Made by a program: the position numbers and the translations under genes
Shown here: piece by piece, positions 1-7,050 of the stretch
Layout: each line of letters begins with the position of its first letter
How positions within the stretch are numbered: position 1 is the stretch's first letter
Notes under the pieces: generated by a model
What the model was told of the DNA's origin: nothing
The model's database searches: none
Seen by the model: the letters and a program-made list of their open reading frames with translations, nothing else
From: CAYJAP01 sp964368425
Lineage (GTDB): Bacteria > Bacillota > Clostridia > Christensenellales > UBA1242
DNA: 10,850 nucleotides
Assembly (NCBI GenBank): GCA_964368425.1
Contig: CAYJAP010000024.1
Coordinates: forward strand, 1 to 10,850
Reading direction: 5' to 3'

Positions 1-43
1 TTGAACAATGTGGTTGAGTTAAAGTTTGTCATTTTTAAATATT

Positions 44-133
44 GGAGACGTGGCTGAGTGGTCGAAAGCGCCTCACTGCTAACGAGGTAGCCCGTAAAAA
101 GGCTCCAGGGTTCGAATCCCTGCGTCTCCGCCA
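44..133 (+). tRNA. tRNA-Ser(GCU)
   Basis: A complete class II tRNA can be folded. The 7-bp acceptor stem pairs GGAGACG (44-50) with CGTCTCC (123-129), followed by discriminator G130 and an encoded CCA (131-133). The D arm is short, as is typical for serine tRNAs. The anticodon loop is CTGCTAA with anticodon GCT, which decodes AGC and AGT. A long variable arm (AGCC/GGCT) follows, then a standard T arm with GGTTCGAATCC. The anticodon stem CCTCA/CGAGG has four Watson-Crick pairs and an A-C opposition next to the loop. I see no convincing promoter in the 43 bases upstream. It marks the left edge of the accessory block; tRNA genes are common integration targets, but I find no second copy of its 3' end in the window. 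Confidence 0.97.
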
Positions 134-141
134 AGAGAACT

Positions 142-166
142 AAGTATCGGAGTGACCCGAGTACTT
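142..166 (+). other. small hairpin in the tRNA trailer
   Basis: AAGTATCGG (142-150) can pair with CCG-A-GTACTT (157-166), giving nine pairs including one T-G and a single bulged A. It lies between the mature tRNA end and the palindromic terminator. It may be a processing signal for the tRNA precursor or a chance fold. No function is claimed. Confidence 0.35.
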
Positions 167-167
167 C

Positions 168-191
168 AAAACACCCCGTACGGGGTGTTTT
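168..191. terminator. palindromic bidirectional terminator
   Basis: A perfect 24-bp palindrome has arms AAAACACCCCGT and ACGGGGTGTTTT. The GC-rich core is flanked by A on one side and T on the other, so each strand yields a hairpin ending in a short U run. It sits between the rightward tRNA and the leftward Shedu-like gene, whose stop codon ends at 193, so it can end transcription from both sides. Confidence 0.85.
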
Positions 192-192
192 A

Positions 193-1554
193 CTATTCTT
201 CCTTTTTATCTACTTCTAACCTCAATCTTGCTCCTTCTACAAGTTCTGTATAAGTTGTAATGTCAATATTTTTTAGTGAAGCTTTTATTTCTTTATATGC
301 ATCCTCAGCGTTTTTCTCGTAATCTTTTTTTGTCACTTTTGACTTAACGGTTGGAGACAATTCTGAGTAAGGTTTAACTATTCTTTGAATAGAACCTATT
401 ACTATCAATGCCCTTGGTCTACATATAGATAAAGTAACGGTTCCGCCAACTTGTGATTCTATGAACTCACGTATTGTGACACCTTCAATTTTCAAGTCAG
501 TATCATGTTCGCGATAGAGCGCTGATATGTATCGTTCTGACTGTGCCATAGCTATACCCAATGTTTTAGAAGGATAAAATTTCCCTCTACTCGCATCATA
601 ATCTAACAGTATTTCATCGGGTCTTTTTAGTTCAACTATTTCAATATCAGAAAGTATATTGATAAGCAATAAATCAAACTGTGATTTTGAATGTCCTTTA
701 GTGGATACGACGTATTTATTAGTGTTAAGTAAGGCAGGAACGCCAAAAATAATATTTTGCCCATACTTTGTAAGTATTTTTTCCATTAGATCTTCTGGTC
801 CAGATATAGAAGCTTTAGAGAAACCAAAAATTTCATTACCAAGTTTTTGGGATTTGGGTTTAGTAAGATTTGGCTCATCAATAATTTTCTGAATAGCTTC
901 AATAAGCCATTCAGCCTGTTTATTAATTTGTCTTTCAATCACAATCTCATTCTGCTCTCCGGTCTCCAATTGCTTTGTTAAGGCTACGATATCACTTTGA
1001 GAAAAACTTTTACTCGCTATAACTTCTTGCAATAGAAGACTGTAGTCTCGCTGAGTCTCAGCTTCTGGTATTGAAAGTGAATAGTTCTCTTCTAAAAAAG
1101 GGGCTATACGATTTTTTACCCTTGTTACCTTATCCTTACCCTCCTCTCTGTTAATAGAAGTTAATATTAAATACAGTTCATGAGTTATATAAATGGTCGA
1201 ACCTAATATCTCATTAATTGACCCGCCAATTATGATTTTATCTACATCACTTTTTACATATCGTATAACTTCTACTATTTTATAGGCACCTCTTGGTGGC
1301 TTACAAATATTACTCGATAAAATATCTCTAAAAGTAAGGTCGTTCAGTATAATAGTAACTGAAAAATCCTCTTCTCTAAGGTCCTCTTTAAGAGAAGGAA
1401 AATATCTCCACTTCGTGTAGTTTATTTCTGTAGCCGAATACGTAAAAAGCGTGTGACCAGATACTTTCACTGTTTTCTTTGTGACTTTGACATTACTGTC
1501 ATTTTTCAGTTTCGATAATCGTGTTTGAAGTTTTTCCGCTATAGTCTTTCTCAC
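193..1554 (-). CDS. sduA: Shedu-like anti-phage nuclease (DUF4263)
   Basis: A 453-residue protein whose C-terminal part (about 240-445) matches the Shedu/DUF4263 nuclease pattern, a PD-(D/E)xK-type fold. Asp294 (in FDLLL) is followed by Glu308-Leu309-Lys310 in IVELKRP. A conserved Gln338/Tyr342 helix, a CRPRALIVIGS strand (378-388) and a final TYTELVEGARLRLE element follow. Shedu proteins are single-gene defence nucleases that cut DNA upon phage infection (family knowledge). The first 160 residues resemble nothing I know; in this family the variable N-terminus is thought to control or sense. The start is GTG: no in-frame ATG occurs in the first half, and an extended -10 lies six bases upstream, implying a leaderless mRNA. 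It faces the tRNA and shares the palindromic terminator. Confidence is high for the family and moderate for activity. Confidence 0.85.
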   Translation of the reverse strand: MRKTIAEKLQTRLSKLKNDSNVKVTKKTVKVSGHTLFTYSATEINYTKWRYFPSLKEDLREEDFSVTIILNDLTFRDILSSNICKPPRGAYKIVEVIRYVKSDVDKIIIGGSINEILGSTIYITHELYLILTSINREEGKDKVTRVKNRIAPFLEENYSLSIPEAETQRDYSLLLQEVIASKSFSQSDIVALTKQLETGEQNEIVIERQINKQAEWLIEAIQKIIDEPNLTKPKSQKLGNEIFGFSKASISGPEDLMEKILTKYGQNIIFGVPALLNTNKYVVSTKGHSKSQFDLLLINILSDIEIVELKRPDEILLDYDASRGKFYPSKTLGIAMAQSERYISALYREHDTDLKIEGVTIREFIESQVGGTVTLSICRPRALIVIGSIQRIVKPYSELSPTVKSKVTKKDYEKNAEDAYKEIKASLKNIDITTYTELVEGARLRLEVDKKEE

Positions 1555-1560
1555 AATTTA

Positions 1561-1590
1561 ATTATATCAAAACCACAACATTTTGGTCAT
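1561..1590 (-). promoter_or_regulatory. extended -10 promoter of the Shedu-like gene
   Basis: On the minus strand TGATATAAT (1569 to 1561) is a perfect extended -10 consensus. ATGACC (1590 to 1585), four of six matches to the -35 consensus, lies 18 bp upstream. The GTG start at 1554 is only six bases beyond the -10, so transcription should begin at or within a base or two of the start codon. The promoter overlaps the end of the recombinase gene, which lets the nuclease be expressed separately from it. Confidence 0.7.
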
Positions 1591-2912
1591 TAAATCAATG
1601 TCAATTTCTTATCTTTATACATAATTCTACTTCTCAGATTCGCAAGTAACTCTCTCTTCTCGATCGTAGACCCTTCTTTCAAAATATATTTCGCATAGTT
1701 CCTGATATCCGTTTCTTGATCCGCCTTTACCTTTTCTTTAGCTCCAAGTACTGACCTTTGGAATATATTGAATCTCGCAATCTCATCTTCGAGTTTCTTT
1801 CTCATTCCTAATTCATTGATATTAACTTTGTCGAGAATTTTCAGCAATTCTAGAATTAGATCCTCTTCTCGTATGTACTTATTCTTGCAGTTACGGTCTT
1901 TTGACCTTGCACAAGAATAGTAGATATACCTGTTCGCCCCTCCATCTTTTAGTTTCTTCCATTTCTCTTCTGCGGATATTCCTGACTGGCAGTATCCGCA
2001 GGTGAAGAGTTTAGTGAATGCGAACTCTTTAGTCTCTCGCACTATCTGGTCTCGCTTTAGCTGTGCCTTTGCTTTTTCAAATAACTCCTGAGTAATGAGA
2101 GGGGTATGTTTTCCTTGATACCAATTACCGCTATTCTTAGGATATTCGAACATTCCATAATAGAAAGGGCTTTCTAATATTCTGTATACTCCCGCAAGTG
2201 TGAGAGGTTTATTTCCTCTAGTATAAAAATTGGCTTCAAATCTGAGCCAATTGTATATCTTTCTTCCGCTTAGTTTTTCATATGCTACTTTCTCAAATAT
2301 TTTCTTTACTATGGGTGCTCGCAGTGGATCAACCACAAGCTGACACTTTTTATCTAACTCTCTTTGATTTAAATATCCAAGTGGGGCCACTCCAGGCCAG
2401 AGACCCATTTCAACTCTCGTTCGTAATCCACGCTTTACATTGATTCCTCTATTGTCATTCTCAAGCTTTGCTTGTGATCCTAAAATCATCAACAAGAATT
2501 TCTCATTTGGATTATTAGAAAACTTTTGTCCGAATGTTCGTATCTCTAATAATTTTCCAGCATCCATTAAATCTACAATTTTTCCAAGGTCACCTGCGTT
2601 TCTCGATATTCGATCTGGTGCCCATGTCAGTATTGCATTAAATTTATCTTGTTTAATTTCTTCGATAATCTCATTAAATACCGGTCTTTGACCTGTTTCT
2701 TTTGCCGAATGAGATTCTCGCTTCATTGCGACAATCTCCAGACCGTCACGTTCGGCAAGCTTCAACATCTCATTTATCTGACTATCTATTGATAGTACTT
2801 GTCGTTCTTCTGATTCTGTCGATTTTCTTGCATAAAGGCAGTACTTAACCTTTATTGGGACCGCTTCTTTTTTAACCCCCATCCCTTGAGGTGCTTGTAT
2901 TGTGTTATTCAT
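1590..2912 (-). CDS. serine recombinase (resolvase/integrase type)
   Basis: A 440-residue site-specific recombinase. The N-terminal resolvase domain (about 22-160) shows the catalytic motif YARKS with Arg29 and nucleophile Ser31, and DRISR (100-104) supplying the two conserved arginines. The Recombinase domain follows (about 170-285, GLWPGVAPLGY, then GVYRILESPFYYG). A zinc ribbon has Cys305-x2-Cys308 and Cys334/Cys342. The C-terminal tail (about 345-430) is charged and helical, probably a coiled coil. It is shorter than many large phage integrases but has the same domain order. The YARKSTESEERQVLSIDSQ region is typical of proteins I associate with Candidatus Patescibacteria. It probably moves, or once moved, the surrounding defence genes. 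The ATG start has no Shine-Dalgarno and only a weak promoter candidate upstream. The gene appears intact. Confidence 0.93.
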   Translation of the reverse strand: MNNTIQAPQGMGVKKEAVPIKVKYCLYARKSTESEERQVLSIDSQINEMLKLAERDGLEIVAMKRESHSAKETGQRPVFNEIIEEIKQDKFNAILTWAPDRISRNAGDLGKIVDLMDAGKLLEIRTFGQKFSNNPNEKFLLMILGSQAKLENDNRGINVKRGLRTRVEMGLWPGVAPLGYLNQRELDKKCQLVVDPLRAPIVKKIFEKVAYEKLSGRKIYNWLRFEANFYTRGNKPLTLAGVYRILESPFYYGMFEYPKNSGNWYQGKHTPLITQELFEKAKAQLKRDQIVRETKEFAFTKLFTCGYCQSGISAEEKWKKLKDGGANRYIYYSCARSKDRNCKNKYIREEDLILELLKILDKVNINELGMRKKLEDEIARFNIFQRSVLGAKEKVKADQETDIRNYAKYILKEGSTIEKRELLANLRSRIMYKDKKLTLI

Positions 2913-2949
2913 ACAACAACATTAATGACGCCGATCGTTGATTAAGTCT

Positions 2950-2998
2950 AGGTTTTGGGGAGTAGATAAAGAGTTGGTAAAGCTCCTCCGAAAAACCT
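2950..2998. repeat. imperfect dyad in the divergent promoter region
   Basis: AGGTTTT (2950-2956) is inverted as AAAACCT (2992-2998), and GGAG (2959-2962) as CTCC (2986-2989), with a two-base mismatch between the blocks and a 23-base centre. The 49-bp length and position directly upstream of the recombinase gene fit a serine recombinase attachment or resolution site, or an operator shared by the divergent recombinase and mod genes. The rest of the 124-bp intergenic region (2913-3036) holds only the mod promoter and a weak possible recombinase promoter. Confidence 0.35.
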
Positions 2999-3026
2999 TT
3001 ATTTAAGGTGTATTTTATGGTAAAAT
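2998..3026 (+). promoter_or_regulatory. extended -10 promoter of the mod operon
   Basis: TGGTAAAAT (3018-3026) is an extended -10 element (TG, one base, then TAAAAT). A poor -35, TTTATT (2998-3003), lies 17 bp upstream. The predicted transcription start is about 3033, three or four bases before the ATG at 3037, so the mod mRNA would be nearly leaderless. No Shine-Dalgarno is present. Its -35 overlaps the right arm of the dyad, so a protein bound there could repress it. Confidence 0.6.
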
Positions 3027-3036
3027 CAAAATTATC

Positions 3037-4737
3037 ATGACCGCTAAAGAACATGACGAAAAAGCTTTACTTAAAAAAATCTCCGAATTAGAAGCGGAGC
3101 TTAAAAAGATCAAGAAGCAAAAGAAATATGGTCTGGTTTGGGAAGATAAACCAGAGCAAATTGTAGAAGATTGCAAACGCAATGTTCCTATTTTGCGTCT
3201 TAAAGAAAAAAAGAAAGGTATTAATCCTGTTGTTACTACAGACGAATCAAAGGATGAAAATATTTTAATTGAGGGCGACAACTATCACGCACTTTCTGTT
3301 TTGAATTACACTCACAAAGGAAAGATCGACGTTATTTATATCGACCCTCCATATAATACAGGAAATAATAGTTGGAGATACAACAATGATTATGTAGATA
3401 AAGATGACGATTTTCGTCATAGTAAATGGCTTTCTTTGATGTATGCACGATTAAAGTTAGCAAAAGGATTATTAACGAGTAATGGTGCTTTGATTTGTGC
3501 AATTGATGAAAATGAACTAAATACCTTAGGTCTTTTATTGCAAGAAATATTTTACGGGTGGGCTATAGATTGTGTCACTGTAATACATAATCCAGGTGGA
3601 ATTCAAGGTACTAATTTTTCTTATAACCATGAATATGTATATTTTGTATACCCAAGACAGAGTGGATATATAAAGCCAGAACAAAGATCTGGTGATGACC
3701 TCACTCCTTTCAGAGATTGGGGTAAGGAAAACTCAAAAAGAGAAGGTTCTCCAAATTGTTTCTATCCAATCATTTCTGATGGTGAAAAAATTATTGGTTT
3801 TGGTGAAATTCCTAAAAAAGAATTCCACCCTAAATCATCTAATGAATTAAGAGATGGATTAGTTTATATATGGCCAATAGATGCAAAAGGAGTAGAGCGT
3901 CGATGGCGTTTTGCTCGAGATACGGTAGAAACAATCTCTCAAGAACTTGTTGTTAAGAGACAAGGCGACCAATTGTCAGTTCTTCGTGGAAAAATAAATT
4001 ACATAAGAAAAACTGTTTGGGATGATGCTAAGTACAACGCAAATATATATGGTACCCAGCTTTTATCTCAAATACTTCCTGACAAATTTCCTTTCCCAAA
4101 ATCTCTACATCTTGTGCGAGAGTGTTTAATCTCAGTTGAACAAAACAAAAATGCTGTAATTCTTGACTTCTTTGCTGGATCAGGCACAACTGGACATGCG
4201 GTACTTGAATTAAATAAACAAGACAATGGTAATCGTAAGTTTATTCTCTGTACAAATAATGAGAATAATATTTGTGAAGAAGTGACTTATGAAAGAGTTA
4301 AGCGTGTAATAACTGGTTATAAAAATAAGAAAGGAGAGAAAGTTGATGGTCTTGGTGGTAATCTTCGTTACTATAAAACTGATTTAGTAGATATAGAAAA
4401 ACTTCACCACACACCTGATCAAGCAAAAGTTAAGCTTACATACCAAGCTGGTGAGATGGTTGGTCTTCGTGAAAACACTTTGAACGAAGTTGCAAAGAAC
4501 GACTGGTGGCAAATCTTCGAAGGTCACGGAAAGACCACCGCGATCTACTTCAAAGAAGATAAGGAGAAGTTACAAGACCTTGTTGATCTTCTTGAGAAAA
4601 AGAAACAGCCATCGGTCCTGTACATTTTCAGTTGGGGTAAGAATGAATACAAGAGCGAGTACAGTTCTGCAAATATCCGAGTCGAGGATATTCCCGAACC
4701 TATCCTTGAGGTATACAAGGAAATTAACCGCCTATAA
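3037..4737 (+). CDS. mod: type III restriction-modification methyltransferase (Mod)
   Basis: A 566-residue adenine-N6 DNA methyltransferase. It methylates one strand of an asymmetric site and also recognises the target for the restriction complex (family knowledge). Residues 5-30 look like a coiled coil. The catalytic motif DPPY is at 103-106 (YIDPPYNTGNN), and the AdoMet-binding motif FAGSG is at 379-383 (ILDFFAGSGTTGHAV). This DPPY-before-FxGxG order is that of beta-class enzymes, with the target recognition domain between them (about 175-340). The tail from about 440 is the Mod C-terminal region that should contact partner subunits. The start follows a near-leaderless promoter. Only three bases separate its stop from res. 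The target-recognition stretch is much richer in AT (27% GC at 3601-3660) than the 3' end (48% at 4501-4560), suggesting an exchanged specificity domain. Confidence 0.95.
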   Translation: MTAKEHDEKALLKKISELEAELKKIKKQKKYGLVWEDKPEQIVEDCKRNVPILRLKEKKKGINPVVTTDESKDENILIEGDNYHALSVLNYTHKGKIDVIYIDPPYNTGNNSWRYNNDYVDKDDDFRHSKWLSLMYARLKLAKGLLTSNGALICAIDENELNTLGLLLQEIFYGWAIDCVTVIHNPGGIQGTNFSYNHEYVYFVYPRQSGYIKPEQRSGDDLTPFRDWGKENSKREGSPNCFYPIISDGEKIIGFGEIPKKEFHPKSSNELRDGLVYIWPIDAKGVERRWRFARDTVETISQELVVKRQGDQLSVLRGKINYIRKTVWDDAKYNANIYGTQLLSQILPDKFPFPKSLHLVRECLISVEQNKNAVILDFFAGSGTTGHAVLELNKQDNGNRKFILCTNNENNICEEVTYERVKRVITGYKNKKGEKVDGLGGNLRYYKTDLVDIEKLHHTPDQAKVKLTYQAGEMVGLRENTLNEVAKNDWWQIFEGHGKTTAIYFKEDKEKLQDLVDLLEKKKQPSVLYIFSWGKNEYKSEYSSANIRVEDIPEPILEVYKEINRL

Positions 4738-4740
4738 TTT

Positions 4741-7050
4741 ATGTTTCCACTTAAACCTTTCCAAGAAACCGCGATAGCAAAACTCAAAGACCAATTTCTG
4801 GATCTTTGGAAATCTTCATCTACCAAATTACCTTTGGTATTTAAGTCACCAACTGGTTCAGGTAAGACAGTCATGCTTGCACAGTTTCTGCGTGACATAA
4901 TCTCTGATCCTCGCTTTGTGGGTAACGATGTTGCGTTTCTTTGGATGTCCAAGGGTCCAACTCTTGTTGAACAAAGTAAGAACAAGCTTTTTGAATACTA
5001 CGGTGGAGCATCGGAACTTGAGCTTTTGGATATCAACGATCTGAACAGAAAAGTCATGACACGCAACAGTGTCTTTTTCATCAACTGGGAGAAACTCAAG
5101 GGACAATCAAAGGAAGTTCTCAAGATTCGTAAGGATAACGAGCAAGACATTTCTTTTGATGGAATGATTGAAGCGACTCATGAAGAAAATAGAAAGATCG
5201 TTGTAATTATCGATGAAGAACACCTTGGTGCTGATACAGACAAAGCACTTGAGCTTATTGATGGCCTTATCAAGCCAAAAATAATTATCCGAGCTTCTGC
5301 TACTCCGAAATTTGAGCCTACTGTTAGCGATCTTGAAGATAAGGTTGCTGGTTTTGTTCGTGTACGTCGAGAGGATGTCGTGCGAGAGGGTTTGATCAAA
5401 GAGAAGATTATTTTCCAAACAGAAGAAGACCTCAATCAAAAGCAATTCAAGGGAATGGATCAGGATGAAATGCTCCTCGAACTTGCTTATCAGAAGCGTG
5501 AAGAACTACTTAAGTACTACAAGGAGCTTGATCTTGATATCAATCCACTCGTACTGATTCAGCTTCCAAACGATGACAAGGCAACTACTGAAACAAGTAA
5601 TACAAACAAGCAAGAAATAGTCACCAACTATCTCAAGAAAAAAGGAGTGTCTGAAAACAACATTGCCGTCTGGCTTTCTGAAGACAAAATAAACCTTGAG
5701 GATGTTGAAAGAAACAACTCGTCTATCTCGTTTCTTCTTTTCAAACAAGCAGTAGCTACTGGTTGGGACTGTCCTCGTGCTGGTGTGCTTGTGATGTTCC
5801 GAGAGATCAAGAATCCGACTTTTGCCATTCAAACTGTCGGTCGTATTCTTCGTATGCCTTACGGAACTCATTTTGGTAAGCCTGAGCTTAATCTTGGTTA
5901 TCTCTATACGAACTACAAACGAAACGAGGTTATCAGCGAATACGATAAATCAAAGTCTGAAAACAAGCCTGCCATTTACGGTAGTTATCGCAGAAAGGAT
6001 ATTGAGCCTATTCAGATTGAGTCCGTGTTTATGAGTCGTTCCGACTATAACGACCTTGGGGACTCCTTCCAGACCACCTTCAAGAAAATTGCTAACAAGA
6101 CTTTTGGTATCAAAGAAAGTGATAGTGATACAAAGAAGAAACTTACAGCGAAAGGTCTAGAACTTAAGCCACAAGTAACCAACGGTATTATCGTTGGCGT
6201 TGAGATTGATGATTACGACAACTTCACGAAGGAACTTCTCGCTGAGGGAGGAAGTCACGATCAGGAAATGTCACAGCACGATATTGAAAGACTTTATAAT
6301 CTTGTTTGCTTCAATATTGTTGGTAAGCAGACTGACGAGAATAAAAAGTTTGCACCTGAGCGTTCGTGGGGAAAGCTAAAGACTGCTCTTAATGTGTGGT
6401 TACTTCCAGTCCTTGGTGATGATCGAACTTACGCATATAAAGTTATTCTTAATGACTTACTAAAAGAAGGTGGTGTACTTCGACCAGTCATTGGTGAGGC
6501 ATTGGAAACATATCGTCCAATTCGTGATCAGGAAGTGAACAAGAAATCTGCTCGTTCAAAAAGAACAGAGGTTATTGAAGTTCCACGATCTTCTCTTTTC
6601 TTCACTGATAATTATGAGGAAATGAAAGTGAAGCGTTCAGCGATGGAACCTTTCTATATTGCTAAAGAGGTTGTCGATAACGAAAAGACTTTCATTAAAC
6701 TACTCGATGAGAATAAGGATATTGAATGGTGGTATAAGAACGGAGACTCTGGAAGTGAATACTTCTCAATTTCTTATTACAACGCCGATGAGAATAAAGA
6801 GAAACTCTTTTATCCTGACTGGATCATAAAGACTAAGAACAAGGTTTGGATTGTCGATACCAAAGCTGGCTTTACCGCCGAATCAAACGATACTAAATAT
6901 AAAGCTGAAGCGTTGCAAGAATGGCTTAAAGGCAAAAAAGGATTTGCTGGAGGAATTGTTGTTAAGGATGTAAATGGATGGAAGGTAAACTCCAATAAGG
7001 AGTACTCTTATACGCCTGCTATGAAGGGGTGGAATAGTTTTGAACTATGA
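4741..7050 (+). CDS. res: type III restriction enzyme, helicase-nuclease subunit (Res)
   Basis: A 769-residue SF2 translocase-endonuclease that works with Mod to cut unmethylated DNA. Motif order: Walker A SPTGSGKT (36-43), DEEH motif II (158-161), SAT motif III (186-188), QTVGRILRMP motif VI (364-373). The C-terminal nuclease of the PD-(D/E)xK type shows Asp693 (YPDWI) and Asp706-Thr-Lys708 (IVDTKAG). The acidic residue of the final motif is Asp rather than Glu, which the family tolerates. It is somewhat shorter than EcoP1I/EcoP15I Res (near 970 residues), but all motifs are present. No Shine-Dalgarno precedes the ATG, so translation probably depends on ribosomes finishing mod three bases upstream. 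Its stop overlaps the next start as ATGA, tying it to the OLD gene. Confidence 0.95.
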   Translation: MFPLKPFQETAIAKLKDQFLDLWKSSSTKLPLVFKSPTGSGKTVMLAQFLRDIISDPRFVGNDVAFLWMSKGPTLVEQSKNKLFEYYGGASELELLDINDLNRKVMTRNSVFFINWEKLKGQSKEVLKIRKDNEQDISFDGMIEATHEENRKIVVIIDEEHLGADTDKALELIDGLIKPKIIIRASATPKFEPTVSDLEDKVAGFVRVRREDVVREGLIKEKIIFQTEEDLNQKQFKGMDQDEMLLELAYQKREELLKYYKELDLDINPLVLIQLPNDDKATTETSNTNKQEIVTNYLKKKGVSENNIAVWLSEDKINLEDVERNNSSISFLLFKQAVATGWDCPRAGVLVMFREIKNPTFAIQTVGRILRMPYGTHFGKPELNLGYLYTNYKRNEVISEYDKSKSENKPAIYGSYRRKDIEPIQIESVFMSRSDYNDLGDSFQTTFKKIANKTFGIKESDSDTKKKLTAKGLELKPQVTNGIIVGVEIDDYDNFTKELLAEGGSHDQEMSQHDIERLYNLVCFNIVGKQTDENKKFAPERSWGKLKTALNVWLLPVLGDDRTYAYKVILNDLLKEGGVLRPVIGEALETYRPIRDQEVNKKSARSKRTEVIEVPRSSLFFTDNYEEMKVKRSAMEPFYIAKEVVDNEKTFIKLLDENKDIEWWYKNGDSGSEYFSISYYNADENKEKLFYPDWIIKTKNKVWIVDTKAGFTAESNDTKYKAEALQEWLKGKKGFAGGIVVKDVNGWKVNSNKEYSYTPAMKGWNSFEL

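Noticed and set aside
44..133. Duplicated tRNA 3' end as an attachment repeat within the window
   Set aside because: No second copy of the GGTTCGAATCC region or of the acceptor end appears in 10434-10850 or in the gaps between genes.
4733..4738. TATAAT just before the res start, a possible separate promoter
   Set aside because: It is two bases from the ATG, so transcription would begin after the start codon; it also overlaps the mod stop and has no good -35.
4545..4985. Minus-strand open frame of 146 residues and similar frames within res, mod and the OLD gene
   Set aside because: They lie inside genes with full motif sets, have no promoter or plausible domain, and show the serine-, leucine- and phenylalanine-rich composition of antisense shadows.
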